Shown piece after piece: positions 7,468 through 13,522 of a stretch of DNA of 13,522 nt. Made by a program: the position numbers and the translations under genes. Under the pieces are notes generated by a model. That model saw only the letters and a list, made by a program, of their open reading frames with translations, was not told where the DNA came from and ran no database searches. Within the stretch, counting starts at the first letter, position 1, and every line of letters begins with the position of its first letter. The stretch is from CAYNLY01 sp964398225 (GTDB taxonomy: Bacteria; Pseudomonadota; Zetaproteobacteria; Mariprofundales; Mariprofundaceae), in the NCBI GenBank assembly GCA_964398225.1, contig CAYNLY010000043.1, forward strand, positions 1-13,522. Direction: 5' to 3'.

Positions 7468-8271
7468 TCAGGCTCCTTTCGGGCGGGGCGCGTTCGCGTC
7501 CCCGCTTCCATTATAGCGCAGACGGTACCACAGCATGCCCAGATATTCATGCAGCGCATCGCCGGAATCGGAAAGCACATTCCAGCGCGGCAGGAAACTC
7601 CGCAGATCGTAGGGTTCGCGCTCGGCGATGTAGGCGCAGGGCGCCGGCACAACCTCCAGCCCCTGGGCGCGGAACGCAGCCACCGAACGCGGCATGTGGT
7701 AGGCGCTGGTCACGAGGATCGCCCGATGAATCCCGGCGCGCGCCAGCATCCGGCGGACGTTCGCCGCGTTTTCCCAGGTGTTGTCGGCCTCCGTTTCCGG
7801 ATGCACGGCCTCGGCCGGCACACCCAGCCGGACCAGCCAGCGGCGAATAACCGCGCCCTCGGGCTCCGTGGTTTCGGAAAGCACCGCGCCGCCGGTGGGA
7901 TAGACGGGGAGACCCGTGGCCCGATAAAGCTCGGCCGCATAGACGGTGCGCATCAGGGCGTACTTGCCCAGCGCATCCTTCCCGCCGTACTCGGGCGCCT
8001 TCTCGTAGATGCCGCCGCCCAGAAGCACGATCGCCCCCACATCATCCGGCAACGCGGCGACATCGAGCGGGGCATAGGACTGCTCGAGCGGCGAGATCAG
8101 CGCGTCGCGCACCGGTTCGGTGGACAGAAGCCACAACAGCGCGAGCGCAAGCCCCGCGAGCATCCGCCCCCAGCGGCGCCGCCAGAAAACGAGCCCGAGC
8201 GATCCGAGCAGCACGAGCCCGCCCGGCGGCAGCAGCAGCTGGCTGACCGCCTTGGCTAGCAGCAGGCCCAT
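7468..8271 (-). CDS. DUF218 / ElyC-SanA-YdcF family envelope protein
   Basis: The protein has 267 residues. Two hydrophobic segments (about 10-30 and 37-50) should place the C-terminal DUF218 domain on one face of the inner membrane, as in E. coli ElyC. The domain shows IVLLGGG (81-87), TEADNTWENAANV (160-172), LVTSAYHMPRS (186-196) and the closing DALHEYLGMLWYRL (238-251). Family members take part in envelope integrity and peptidoglycan or lipid-carrier metabolism under stress; the chemistry is not settled. GGGAG sits five to six bases before the ATG at 8271. The gene starts 13 bases after cstA and its TGA directly abuts the ATG of sucA, so it is embedded in a metabolic operon. That placement is unusual for an envelope factor. 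The family call is firm; equating it with ElyC itself would be inference. Confidence 0.9.
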   Translation of the reverse strand: MGLLLAKAVSQLLLPPGGLVLLGSLGLVFWRRRWGRMLAGLALALLWLLSTEPVRDALISPLEQSYAPLDVAALPDDVGAIVLLGGGIYEKAPEYGGKDALGKYALMRTVYAAELYRATGLPVYPTGGAVLSETTEPEGAVIRRWLVRLGVPAEAVHPETEADNTWENAANVRRMLARAGIHRAILVTSAYHMPRSVAAFRAQGLEVVPAPCAYIAEREPYDLRSFLPRWNVLSDSGDALHEYLGMLWYRLRYNGSGDANAPRPKGA

Positions 8272-8284
8272 CGGCGCTCCCGGT

Positions 8285-9970
8285 TCAGGCGCGTTCGGCG
8301 CGGATGCGCGCGACGACCAGCACGGCCTCGACCAGCACCCAGCAGGCCAGCAGGAAGATCACGCCGCCGATCGTCGCCACCGCCCACTGCGCGTGCGCGA
8401 CCGCCTTGATGATGCCCAGCACCATGCCGGAGATCGTCGCGCCGAGCACGAGCAGCATCGGCAGCAGGGTGTACAGGATCGGACGGCGCTTCCGGTACAG
8501 ATAGATCGTCACGGTCAGCAGCGTGAGTCCGGCGAGGATCTGGTTGGTCGTGCCAAACAGCGTCCACAGAAACAGCCCGGCCGGCTTTCCATCCACCTCG
8601 AAGAAGGCGAAAAAGCCGATCGCCGCCACGGCGAGGAACGTGGCCAGATACCGGTTCGCAAGCTTCGGCATCCCGATCGTGTGCGCGATCTCCTCGATGT
8701 TGAAGCGCAAAAGCCGCGCGCCGGTGTCCACGCTGGTCATCGCAAAGCCGACGACGACGACGCTGATGAACGCGGCCGCATAGTCGTAGGGAACGCCCAG
8801 CTGATGCAGGAAGTTCGCGTTGCCCTGAATGAAGACGCCGAGCTTCTGATGCAGGCCCACGGCCTTGTCCCAGGAGCCGTAGAACGCCTCCCACTCGGCC
8901 CGCGAGGCGAACGCGCCGGCGGTCGTGGCCAGCACGGCGAGCAGCGCGAGCAGCGATTCGCCGATCATGCCCACATAGCCGACGAACGGCGCGTCGGTTT
9001 CCCGGTCCAGTTGCTTCGCCGTCGTGCCGGAAGCCACGAGCCCGTGGAAGCCGGACACCGCGCCGCAGGCGATCACGATGAACAGAAACGGCAAAATCGG
9101 CGGCGCACCTGCGGGATGGGGATTAAACGCCGGCGCCTTCCAGTCCGGCGCCAGCAGAAAGAAGCCCGCAAGCATCGAAAACAGCGCGAGATACAGAAGC
9201 AGCGAGTTCAGAAAGTCACGCGGCTGCAAGAGCAGCCATACCGGCAGGATGCTGGCCGCAAACGCGTAGACGAGCAGCGTCCAGGTCCAGCCTTCGGCGC
9301 TCACGCCGGTGATGGGAAGCTTGAGCCCGATCCAGGTGGTCAGAAGCATCAAAACGAAGCCGACCGCGATCATCGGCCACAGCGGCAGATTCTTCCGGTA
9401 GACGAGAAAGCCGATCACCATCGCGATCAGCATCAGCGCATAGGTCGGGAACACGGCTTCCGGATGCGAGGTCTTCGGAATGTTCGTCGCATCGGGGGCT
9501 GCAAACAGCCCGGCCACGACGAGCACGAACACGCCCATCGCCAGCGCCACCAGGAAGAAGATCACGAGCAGGAACAGCAGCCGCGTGCGCGGGCTGATGA
9601 CCTCGTGCGCGATCGTGCCCACGCTCCGGCCCTTGTGCCGGATGGACAGCACGAGCGCGGAGAAATCGTGCACGGCCCCGACGAGCAGCGTGCCCAGCAC
9701 GACCCAGCACAGCGCCGGCACCCAGCCCCAGATCACCGCGATCGCAGGCCCGAGCATCGGCGCAAGCCCCGCGATCGAGGCATAGTGATGGCCGAACAGG
9801 ATGTAGCGGTTCGCCGGCACATAGTCGACATCGTCGCGCAGCGCATGCGCGGGCGTGATCCGGGCATCGTCCAGCATGAACACATGCCGGCCGAGCCAGC
9901 GCCGGGCATAGAACTGGTAGAACACGAGATAGCAGCTCAGCACCAGAATCGCGATGGCAATCGGGCTCAT
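8285..9970 (-). CDS. cstA: CstA family transporter (carbon starvation protein; pyruvate/peptide uptake type)
   Basis: The protein has 561 residues and many transmembrane helices along its length. The family core is clear: DDVDYVPANRYILFGHHYAS (46-65), IAGLAPMLGPAIAVIWGW, GAVHDFSALVLSIRHKGRS, then ACGAVSGFHGLVASGTTAKQ and SVDTGARLLRFNIEEI. It is shorter than E. coli CstA and BtsT (about 700 residues) and belongs to the short form common outside enterics. Characterised relatives import pyruvate, and CstA was also linked to peptide use during carbon starvation; the substrate here is inferred. The ATG at 9970 follows a purine-rich GAGAGGGGAG and opens directly into the first membrane helix. A TTG at 10009 would add 13 residues with no hydrophobic character and is disfavoured. 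It is the first gene of the cstA-DUF218-sucA-sucB run. Confidence 0.93.
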   Translation of the reverse strand: MSPIAIAILVLSCYLVFYQFYARRWLGRHVFMLDDARITPAHALRDDVDYVPANRYILFGHHYASIAGLAPMLGPAIAVIWGWVPALCWVVLGTLLVGAVHDFSALVLSIRHKGRSVGTIAHEVISPRTRLLFLLVIFFLVALAMGVFVLVVAGLFAAPDATNIPKTSHPEAVFPTYALMLIAMVIGFLVYRKNLPLWPMIAVGFVLMLLTTWIGLKLPITGVSAEGWTWTLLVYAFAASILPVWLLLQPRDFLNSLLLYLALFSMLAGFFLLAPDWKAPAFNPHPAGAPPILPFLFIVIACGAVSGFHGLVASGTTAKQLDRETDAPFVGYVGMIGESLLALLAVLATTAGAFASRAEWEAFYGSWDKAVGLHQKLGVFIQGNANFLHQLGVPYDYAAAFISVVVVGFAMTSVDTGARLLRFNIEEIAHTIGMPKLANRYLATFLAVAAIGFFAFFEVDGKPAGLFLWTLFGTTNQILAGLTLLTVTIYLYRKRRPILYTLLPMLLVLGATISGMVLGIIKAVAHAQWAVATIGGVIFLLACWVLVEAVLVVARIRAERA

Positions 9971-9993
9971 CTCCCCTCTCCGGCAATCGGTCT

Positions 9994-10016
9994 CGGCGCT
10001 TGGCAACAAGGCGCCG
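9994..10016. promoter_or_regulatory. Imperfect dyad in the divergent cstA/foldase intergenic region
   Basis: CGGCGC-TTG (9994-10002), four-base loop, CAA-G-GCGCCG (10007-10016) forms a nine-pair stem with one bulged base. It lies 24-46 bases upstream of the cstA ATG and overlaps the -35 hexamer of the foldase promoter candidate. It could be an operator shared by the divergent genes, or a hairpin in the cstA leader. No protein recognition sequence is identified. Confidence 0.3.
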
Positions 10017-10027
10017 CCTGCTACGCT
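10000..10027 (+). promoter_or_regulatory. Candidate extended -10 promoter for the foldase lipoprotein
   Basis: TTGGCA (10000-10005, 5/6 to TTGACA), a 16-base spacer, then TACGCT (10022-10027) preceded by an extended -10 TG one base upstream (10019-10020). Only six bases separate the -10 box from the ATG at 10034. No ribosome binding site is present, which fits a leaderless mRNA. The -10 match is modest (3/6) but supported by the extended motif and the spacing. Confidence 0.45.
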
Positions 10028-10033
10028 AGCGCC

Positions 10034-10960
10034 ATGCGTTTTTGGAACAAGAGAGCTGCCCGGGCGCGGAAGCTAGCGCTCGCGGGCCTCGTGTTTGCCT
10101 CGTATCTCACCGGCTGCAGCCCCTCCGAGCCCGATCAGCCGAGCGCCGAGCTTCCGTTCTCCCCGGTGATCGCCGAAGTCAACGGGGAGCCGATCCGGGA
10201 ACGGGACATCGAACGCGAACTGGCCCGGCTTCCGGAGAACCTGCGCGCGTTCCGCAACGAGCCGACGATCAAGCAGCATCTTCTTAGGCGGATGATCCAC
10301 CAGCGCCTGCTCGCGCAGCAGGCGCGCACGCTGGGCCTGGACCTCGACCCGGAATTCCGCGAACGACTGGCGCGGATCGAACGCCGGCTTCTGGCCGAGG
10401 CGGCGACGGAATGGCGCAAGAGCCAGATCGGCGAGCCGGGCGAGGACGAGATCCGCGCCTACTATGAGGCCCACCCGCAGGACTTCACCGTGCCCGAACA
10501 GATCCATGCGCGTCATATTCTCGTGGCCAGCGAAGCGAAGGCCCGCAAGCTGATCCGGCGCCTTAAGCGCCATCCCGAGGAGTTCGAGGCGCTGGCCGCG
10601 AAGGAGTCGCTGGACGACAGCAACCGCGCACGCGGCGGCGACCTGAACTGGTTTTCCCGGGGGGTGATGGTGCCGGCGTTCGAGCAAGCCGCGTTCAAGC
10701 TCAAGGAAGGCGAAATCGGCGGCCCGGTCCGGACGCGCTTCGGCTGGCACATCATCCAGGTGGTCGGCCGAAAGCCCGCAAGCCGCCGGCCGCTCGCCGA
10801 GGTGCGCGACGAAATCGCGAGCATCCTGACCCAGCAGCGGCTGGAGCAATGGATCGCCGAGCTGGAAGAGCGGGCGCGCATCCGCATCCTCGACGACAGT
10901 TACCGTCCCTCCCCCGCCCCGGCTCCGACCTCGAAAAAACCGGACTCCGGATCTTCGTGA
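10034..10960 (+). CDS. Lipoprotein peptidyl-prolyl isomerase (PpiC/parvulin, SurA/PrsA-like foldase)
   Basis: The protein has 308 residues. A basic N-terminus and hydrophobic stretch end in the lipobox LTGC, so cleavage and lipidation are expected at Cys28; Ser at +2 predicts the outer membrane. Residues about 40-150 form a helical SurA-N-like chaperone segment. The parvulin domain runs about 155-247: EQIHARHILVASEAKA, the ESLDDSNRARGGDLNWF block and the closing FGWHIIQVV, matching the family's H-R-H-I-L and G-x-H core. A helical stretch and a Pro/Ser-rich tail (PSPAPAPTSKK) follow. It would assist folding or cis-trans prolyl isomerisation of exported proteins in the periplasm. The start is fixed by the signal peptide; no alternative in-frame start lies nearby and there is no Shine-Dalgarno. 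The cNBD gene follows after 45 bases. EpsD-type secretion foldases are relatives, but no exopolysaccharide genes are visible. Confidence 0.9.
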   Translation: MRFWNKRAARARKLALAGLVFASYLTGCSPSEPDQPSAELPFSPVIAEVNGEPIRERDIERELARLPENLRAFRNEPTIKQHLLRRMIHQRLLAQQARTLGLDLDPEFRERLARIERRLLAEAATEWRKSQIGEPGEDEIRAYYEAHPQDFTVPEQIHARHILVASEAKARKLIRRLKRHPEEFEALAAKESLDDSNRARGGDLNWFSRGVMVPAFEQAAFKLKEGEIGGPVRTRFGWHIIQVVGRKPASRRPLAEVRDEIASILTQQRLEQWIAELEERARIRILDDSYRPSPAPAPTSKKPDSGSS

Positions 10961-11005
10961 CCGGAATCACGCCATCTCTGTAGCCGGAATGCCAGCATAT
11001 CGGGT

Positions 11006-11776
11006 ATGAACATCCGTGACGAACTCGCCGGGCTTCCCAACAGCTTGGGCCCCCGTCTTTTCGCGCTCGGCCGCGAGGCCGAATATCCGGCCGGCGCCCG
11101 CCCGCCAAACCGGGACGAGGGATTCGAGGGCATCCGCCTGATCGGCAGCGGCGAGGTCGAGGTGCTTGCCCGAACCGATGAAGGTGAGGTGCCGGTTTAT
11201 CATTTCGGCGCGGGCGAAGCCCTCGGCGTGCGCGACTTTTTGCGCCCCGAAAGCGAGCCGCGGCTTGAGTGGCGGGTTCTTCAGGACGCTCTTCTGCTGG
11301 AAATTCCGGGAACCGCGCTGCGCGCCCTGCTTAAGGAGCCGGATGCCGCCCCGCTGCGCAACCTGCTCGAGCATGCGGCCCATCAGCGGGATCTCGAGAT
11401 TCTGATGGCGATTCATCCGGTGTTCCGCCGGCTGGATCAGGAGGACCGGCATCGGCTGTTCGCAGCAGCCGAGCCCCGTCTGCTGTCCGACGGCGAAGTC
11501 CTGATCGAGGCCGGCAAAGCGAACGAGGGACTGTACCTCGTCGTGGAAGGCGAGCTTTCCGTTCTGAGAAACGGCGAACCCGTGGGCAGAAGAGGCGCGG
11601 GCGAGATCATCGGCGAGGTCTCCACGCTGGGCTTTGCTCCCACCGCCGATGCGAGGGCCCGCGGATGGACGGAGGTGCTGGTGTTCGACCGCCGGCAAGT
11701 CCTCGATCTGTGCGACCGAAACCCCGAATTTGCCGCCGAGCTCGCCCATCAGGGGCTGTCCGGCATCATGCGCTAG
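11006..11776 (+). CDS. Tandem cyclic-nucleotide-binding-domain protein without output domain
   Basis: The 256-residue, apparently soluble protein has two cNBD-like beta-barrel domains. The first (about 12-110) is diverged, with LIGSGEVEVLAR, FGAGEALGVRDFL and ALLLEIPGTAL. The second (about 138-245) is clearer: FRRLDQEDRHRLF, LIEAGKANEGLYLVVEGELS, then GAGEIIGEVSTLGFAPTADARA and VLVFDRRQV. In classical cAMP/cGMP sites the phosphate-binding cassette keeps an Arg before Ala (PRSA-like). Here the corresponding stretch reads PTADA, so cAMP binding is doubtful. There is no helix-turn-helix, kinase, GGDEF, nuclease or membrane segment, and the chain ends soon after domain two. It may be an adaptor or sensor acting by protein contact. 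It has no good ribosome site and lies 45 bases after the foldase gene. Its stop interlocks with that of hemH. Function unknown. Confidence 0.85.
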   Translation: MNIRDELAGLPNSLGPRLFALGREAEYPAGARPPNRDEGFEGIRLIGSGEVEVLARTDEGEVPVYHFGAGEALGVRDFLRPESEPRLEWRVLQDALLLEIPGTALRALLKEPDAAPLRNLLEHAAHQRDLEILMAIHPVFRRLDQEDRHRLFAAAEPRLLSDGEVLIEAGKANEGLYLVVEGELSVLRNGEPVGRRGAGEIIGEVSTLGFAPTADARARGWTEVLVFDRRQVLDLCDRNPEFAAELAHQGLSGIMR

Positions 11777-12810
11777 TTCGAGCCTGCCTCCAGCCAGCCG
11801 GTAAGCTCCCGTTCGATGCGGCCCGCCAGAAAATCGAGGTGCTCCGGCGCATCGTTCAGCGCGGGGATGTAGTTCAGCGCCTCGCCGCCGGCCTCGAGGA
11901 ATAGGTCCCGGTTCTGGATCGCAATCTCCTCGAGCGTTTCCAGACAATCGGCGGAAAACCCCGGGCAGACCACATCGACGCGGCGCACGCCCTCCTCAGC
12001 CCACGCCCTCAGCGTATCGTCCGTATAAGGCTCCACCCAGCGCTCGCGTCCGAAGCGGGATTGAAAGCTTACCGCCCATTCCTGCTCGGCCAGGCCCAGG
12101 GCTTCGGCCAGCAGACGCCCCGTTTTCCGGCACAGACAGGGATAGGGATCGCCGTCCCGGAAGTAGCGTTCCGGAATCCCGTGGAACGACATCAAAAGCC
12201 GCTCGCCCCGTCCTTGGCTGCGCCAGTGCGCGCGCACCGAGGCCGCAAGCGCCTCGATGTAGCCCGGCTCGTCGTGGTAGCCGTCCACGAAGCGGAGCGC
12301 CGGAACCCTGCGCCAGCGCATCAGCTCGGCGGCGACCGCATCGAAGGTCGAGCCGGTCGTCGTCGCTGAATACTGGGGATAGAGCGGCAGCACCAGGATG
12401 CGCGTGCAGCCCGCCTCCTTCAGCGCGTGCAAGCCCCGCGATACGGACGGATTGCCGTAGCGCATCGCAAGCTCCACGTGCACCCGATCGCCAGAACGAT
12501 CCTTCAGCCGCCGGGCGATGCCCTTCTGCTGCCTGCGGGCGATGACCAACAGCGGCGAGCCCTCCTCGGTCCAGATCGAACGATACAGCCGGGCCGAACG
12601 CGCGGGGCGGATGCGCAGGATCACCCCGTGCAGCACGAGCCGCCACAGCCAGCGCGGCGCCTCGACCACCCGGGGATCGGAAAGGAACTCGGCCAGATAG
12701 CGCCGGGTGGCCGAAGCCGTCGGCGCATCGGGCGTGCCGAGATTGACCAGGAGCACGCCGACCGGAGCCTTTCGCTGGGCGTGTTCGGGGTGTTCGGAAT
12801 TCCGTGACAT
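11773..12810 (-). CDS. hemH: Ferrochelatase (protoheme ferro-lyase)
   Basis: The 345-residue enzyme inserts Fe2+ into protoporphyrin IX in the last step of protoheme synthesis. The N-terminus has VGVLLVNLGTPDAPTASATRRYL, split here as GVLLVNLGTPDAP (18-30). The mid-region has MRYGNPS and LPLYPQYSATTTGSTFD. The active site is SFHGIPERY with His210, and the second catalytic acid Glu291 is in CPGFSADCLETLEEI; these match His263 and Glu343 of human ferrochelatase. It ends YIPALNDAPEHL, as in E. coli. GGGAG five bases before the ATG at 12810 fixes the start; an upstream in-frame ATG at 12870 would add 20 unlike-family residues. Cys225 and Cys227 (PCLC) are not the known C-terminal [2Fe-2S] ligand set. 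The gene is divergent from the DUF4230-like gene, and its TAG shares CTAG with the cNBD gene. Confidence 0.96.
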   Translation of the reverse strand: MSRNSEHPEHAQRKAPVGVLLVNLGTPDAPTASATRRYLAEFLSDPRVVEAPRWLWRLVLHGVILRIRPARSARLYRSIWTEEGSPLLVIARRQQKGIARRLKDRSGDRVHVELAMRYGNPSVSRGLHALKEAGCTRILVLPLYPQYSATTTGSTFDAVAAELMRWRRVPALRFVDGYHDEPGYIEALAASVRAHWRSQGRGERLLMSFHGIPERYFRDGDPYPCLCRKTGRLLAEALGLAEQEWAVSFQSRFGRERWVEPYTDDTLRAWAEEGVRRVDVVCPGFSADCLETLEEIAIQNRDLFLEAGGEALNYIPALNDAPEHLDFLAGRIERELTGWLEAGSN

Positions 12811-12823
12811 GCCATCTCCCTGA

Positions 12824-12865
12824 AACTGGTGCCGGCAGCCTAGCAACTGGCTCATCCTGGAGCCA
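12824..12865. promoter_or_regulatory. Direct repeat and dyad in the hemH/DUF4230 divergent region
   Basis: The intergenic region 12811-12926 holds two copies of AACTGG (12824-12829 and 12845-12850) spaced 21 bases apart, two helical turns. The second copy overlaps a perfect dyad TGGCTC-ATCCTG-GAGCCA (12848-12865). This could be an operator for one or both divergent genes. A -35-like TTGCAT occurs on the minus strand nearby, but no convincing paired -10 is seen. Confidence 0.25.
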
Positions 12866-12926
12866 TGCAAGGCAGACTGTGAACCAGATCACCGAAGCCT
12901 TCCGGCGACCCGTTCAGGCTTGCCTG

Positions 12927-13522
12927 ATGATGCGATGGATCGTCCGGCTGTTGCTGATCGTGCTTCTGGGTCTGCTCGTTGGGCTGTTGCTTTCCAGCCC
13001 CACGCAGACGCGGAAGGTCGAGCAGGCGTTCAACGACCAGCTCCTGAAAATCGCGCCCAGCGCGGCGATTCAGGCGGGCTTCGTGCAGACCATGCACGAA
13101 CAGCGCTGGGGCAGCCACGCCTTCGTCCACCTCTTGGGGCTCACGCTGCCGCGCGGTTTCACCGAGGCCAGGGTACGGGCGCCGATCCGCGTCTTTTACG
13201 GCGTTCGCCCATCGGCGATTCATGTGCTGGGCTTCGAGGACGGAACCCTCCGTCTGGCCGTGGACCGGGTCGAGGTGCTGAACGTCGAGACGGATCTTGA
13301 ACGGCTCGAGATCGAGACCCATGTCGGCTGGGCCCGGCTGGATGCGATCAGCGGCGAGGAGGCGCGAAGGGCCGCCCGCAAGGCCTTCGACCGGACCAAG
13401 TACCGCGCCGCCGACGGCCTGCTGAAAACCGCCGATGTTTCGCGCCATATCCGGGCGGCGCTTGCCCGGATCGCAACCAAGATTCCGGGCGTGGAACGCG
13501 TCGAAATCGAGCGGCGGGACCT
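12927..13522 (+). CDS. Membrane-anchored DUF4230-like protein, 3' end missing
   Basis: The first 198 codons are present and the frame stays open to the right edge. A single N-terminal helix (about residues 4-23, RWIVRLLLIVLLGLLVGLLL) should anchor it in the inner membrane with the remainder outside the cytoplasm. The body resembles DUF4230: APIRVFYGVRPSAI (85-98), a DGTLRLAVDRVEVLNV strand pair (105-120), then VGWARLDAISGEEARRAARKA (133-153) and a helical segment to VERVEIE (189-195). The family has no established function. The ATG at 12927 is followed by a second ATG at 12930. An in-frame GTG at 12879 has AAGG six bases upstream and would add 16 residues, so the start is unsettled. The gene is divergent from hemH. 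Family assignment is from recalled pattern only. Confidence 0.6.
   Translation, partial: MMRWIVRLLLIVLLGLLVGLLLSSPTQTRKVEQAFNDQLLKIAPSAAIQAGFVQTMHEQRWGSHAFVHLLGLTLPRGFTEARVRAPIRVFYGVRPSAIHVLGFEDGTLRLAVDRVEVLNVETDLERLEIETHVGWARLDAISGEEARRAARKAFDRTKYRAADGLLKTADVSRHIRAALARIATKIPGVERVEIERRD

Noticed and set aside
4708..8259. A 1183-codon plus-strand open frame opposite sucA and the DUF218 gene
   Set aside because: It is antisense to clearly homologous sucA, has no recognisable domain or sensible composition, and is expected from GC-rich codon bias in the opposite strand.
9971..10009. TTG start for CstA at 10009
   Set aside because: The ATG at 9970 begins directly at the first membrane helix and has a purine-rich stretch before it; the extension is not hydrophobic.
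8120..10033. Long plus-strand open frame running into the foldase gene, suggesting a 946-residue fusion
   Set aside because: The upstream part is antisense to cstA. The real protein starts at 10034 with a signal peptide and lipobox.
12124..12140. Cys225 and Cys227 of HemH as iron-sulfur ligands
   Set aside because: Known [2Fe-2S] ferrochelatases use a C-terminal cysteine set that is absent here.
12811..12870. Longer HemH from the ATG at 12870
   Set aside because: The ATG at 12810 has a well-spaced GGGAG and matches the usual family start.
1..13522. tRNA, rRNA, CRISPR arrays, transposons, prophage or defence genes
   Set aside because: No cloverleaf, repeat-spacer array, terminal inverted repeat or recombinase-like protein was seen on either strand.

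Overview
The window is a GC-rich, gene-dense stretch of bacterial chromosome. SucA, SucB, CstA and ferrochelatase all read like gammaproteobacterial orthologues. The lineage within Gammaproteobacteria cannot be fixed from sequence alone; a Chromatiales-like or other high-GC environmental group is plausible. A run of exactly 100 Ns at 4289-4388 marks a scaffold gap, so this is probably a draft or metagenome-derived assembly. I see no rRNA, tRNA, CRISPR array, transposon, integrase or phage gene.

Layout. Positions 1-1356 (minus): a TVP38/TMEM64 membrane protein followed by a pyridine-nucleotide-disulfide oxidoreductase that runs off the left edge, overlapping by an ATGA. Positions 1445-3577 (plus): a hybrid sensor histidine kinase with five predicted membrane helices, PAS, HisKA, HATPase and receiver domains. 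Positions 3574-9970 (minus, transcribed right to left): cstA, a DUF218/ElyC-like envelope protein, sucA and sucB, with at most 13 bases between genes. They look like one transcription unit linking carbon-starvation/pyruvate-type uptake to the 2-oxoglutarate dehydrogenase step of the TCA cycle. No E3 gene lies next to sucB, so E3 should be encoded elsewhere. Positions 10034-11776 (plus): a lipoprotein parvulin-type foldase, then an orphan protein made of two cyclic-nucleotide-binding-like domains. Positions 11773-12810 (minus): hemH, ferrochelatase. From about 12927 to the right edge (plus): a membrane-anchored DUF4230-like protein, incomplete.

Non-coding space is minimal. Both convergent gene pairs (kinase/sucB and cNBD protein/hemH) end with their two stop codons interlocked in a single CTAG. 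The three divergent intergenic regions (1357-1444, 9971-10033, 12811-12926) are the only places with room for promoters, apart from a 45-base gap at 10961-11005. Two plus-strand genes have promoter-like hexamers so close to their ATG that leaderless transcripts are a reasonable hypothesis.

Most of the content is conserved housekeeping and accessory metabolism. I do not see a clear new multi-gene system. The least explained items are the orphan tandem cNBD protein, the cstA-to-sucB gene order, the TVP38/oxidoreductase pair and the interlocked convergent ends.
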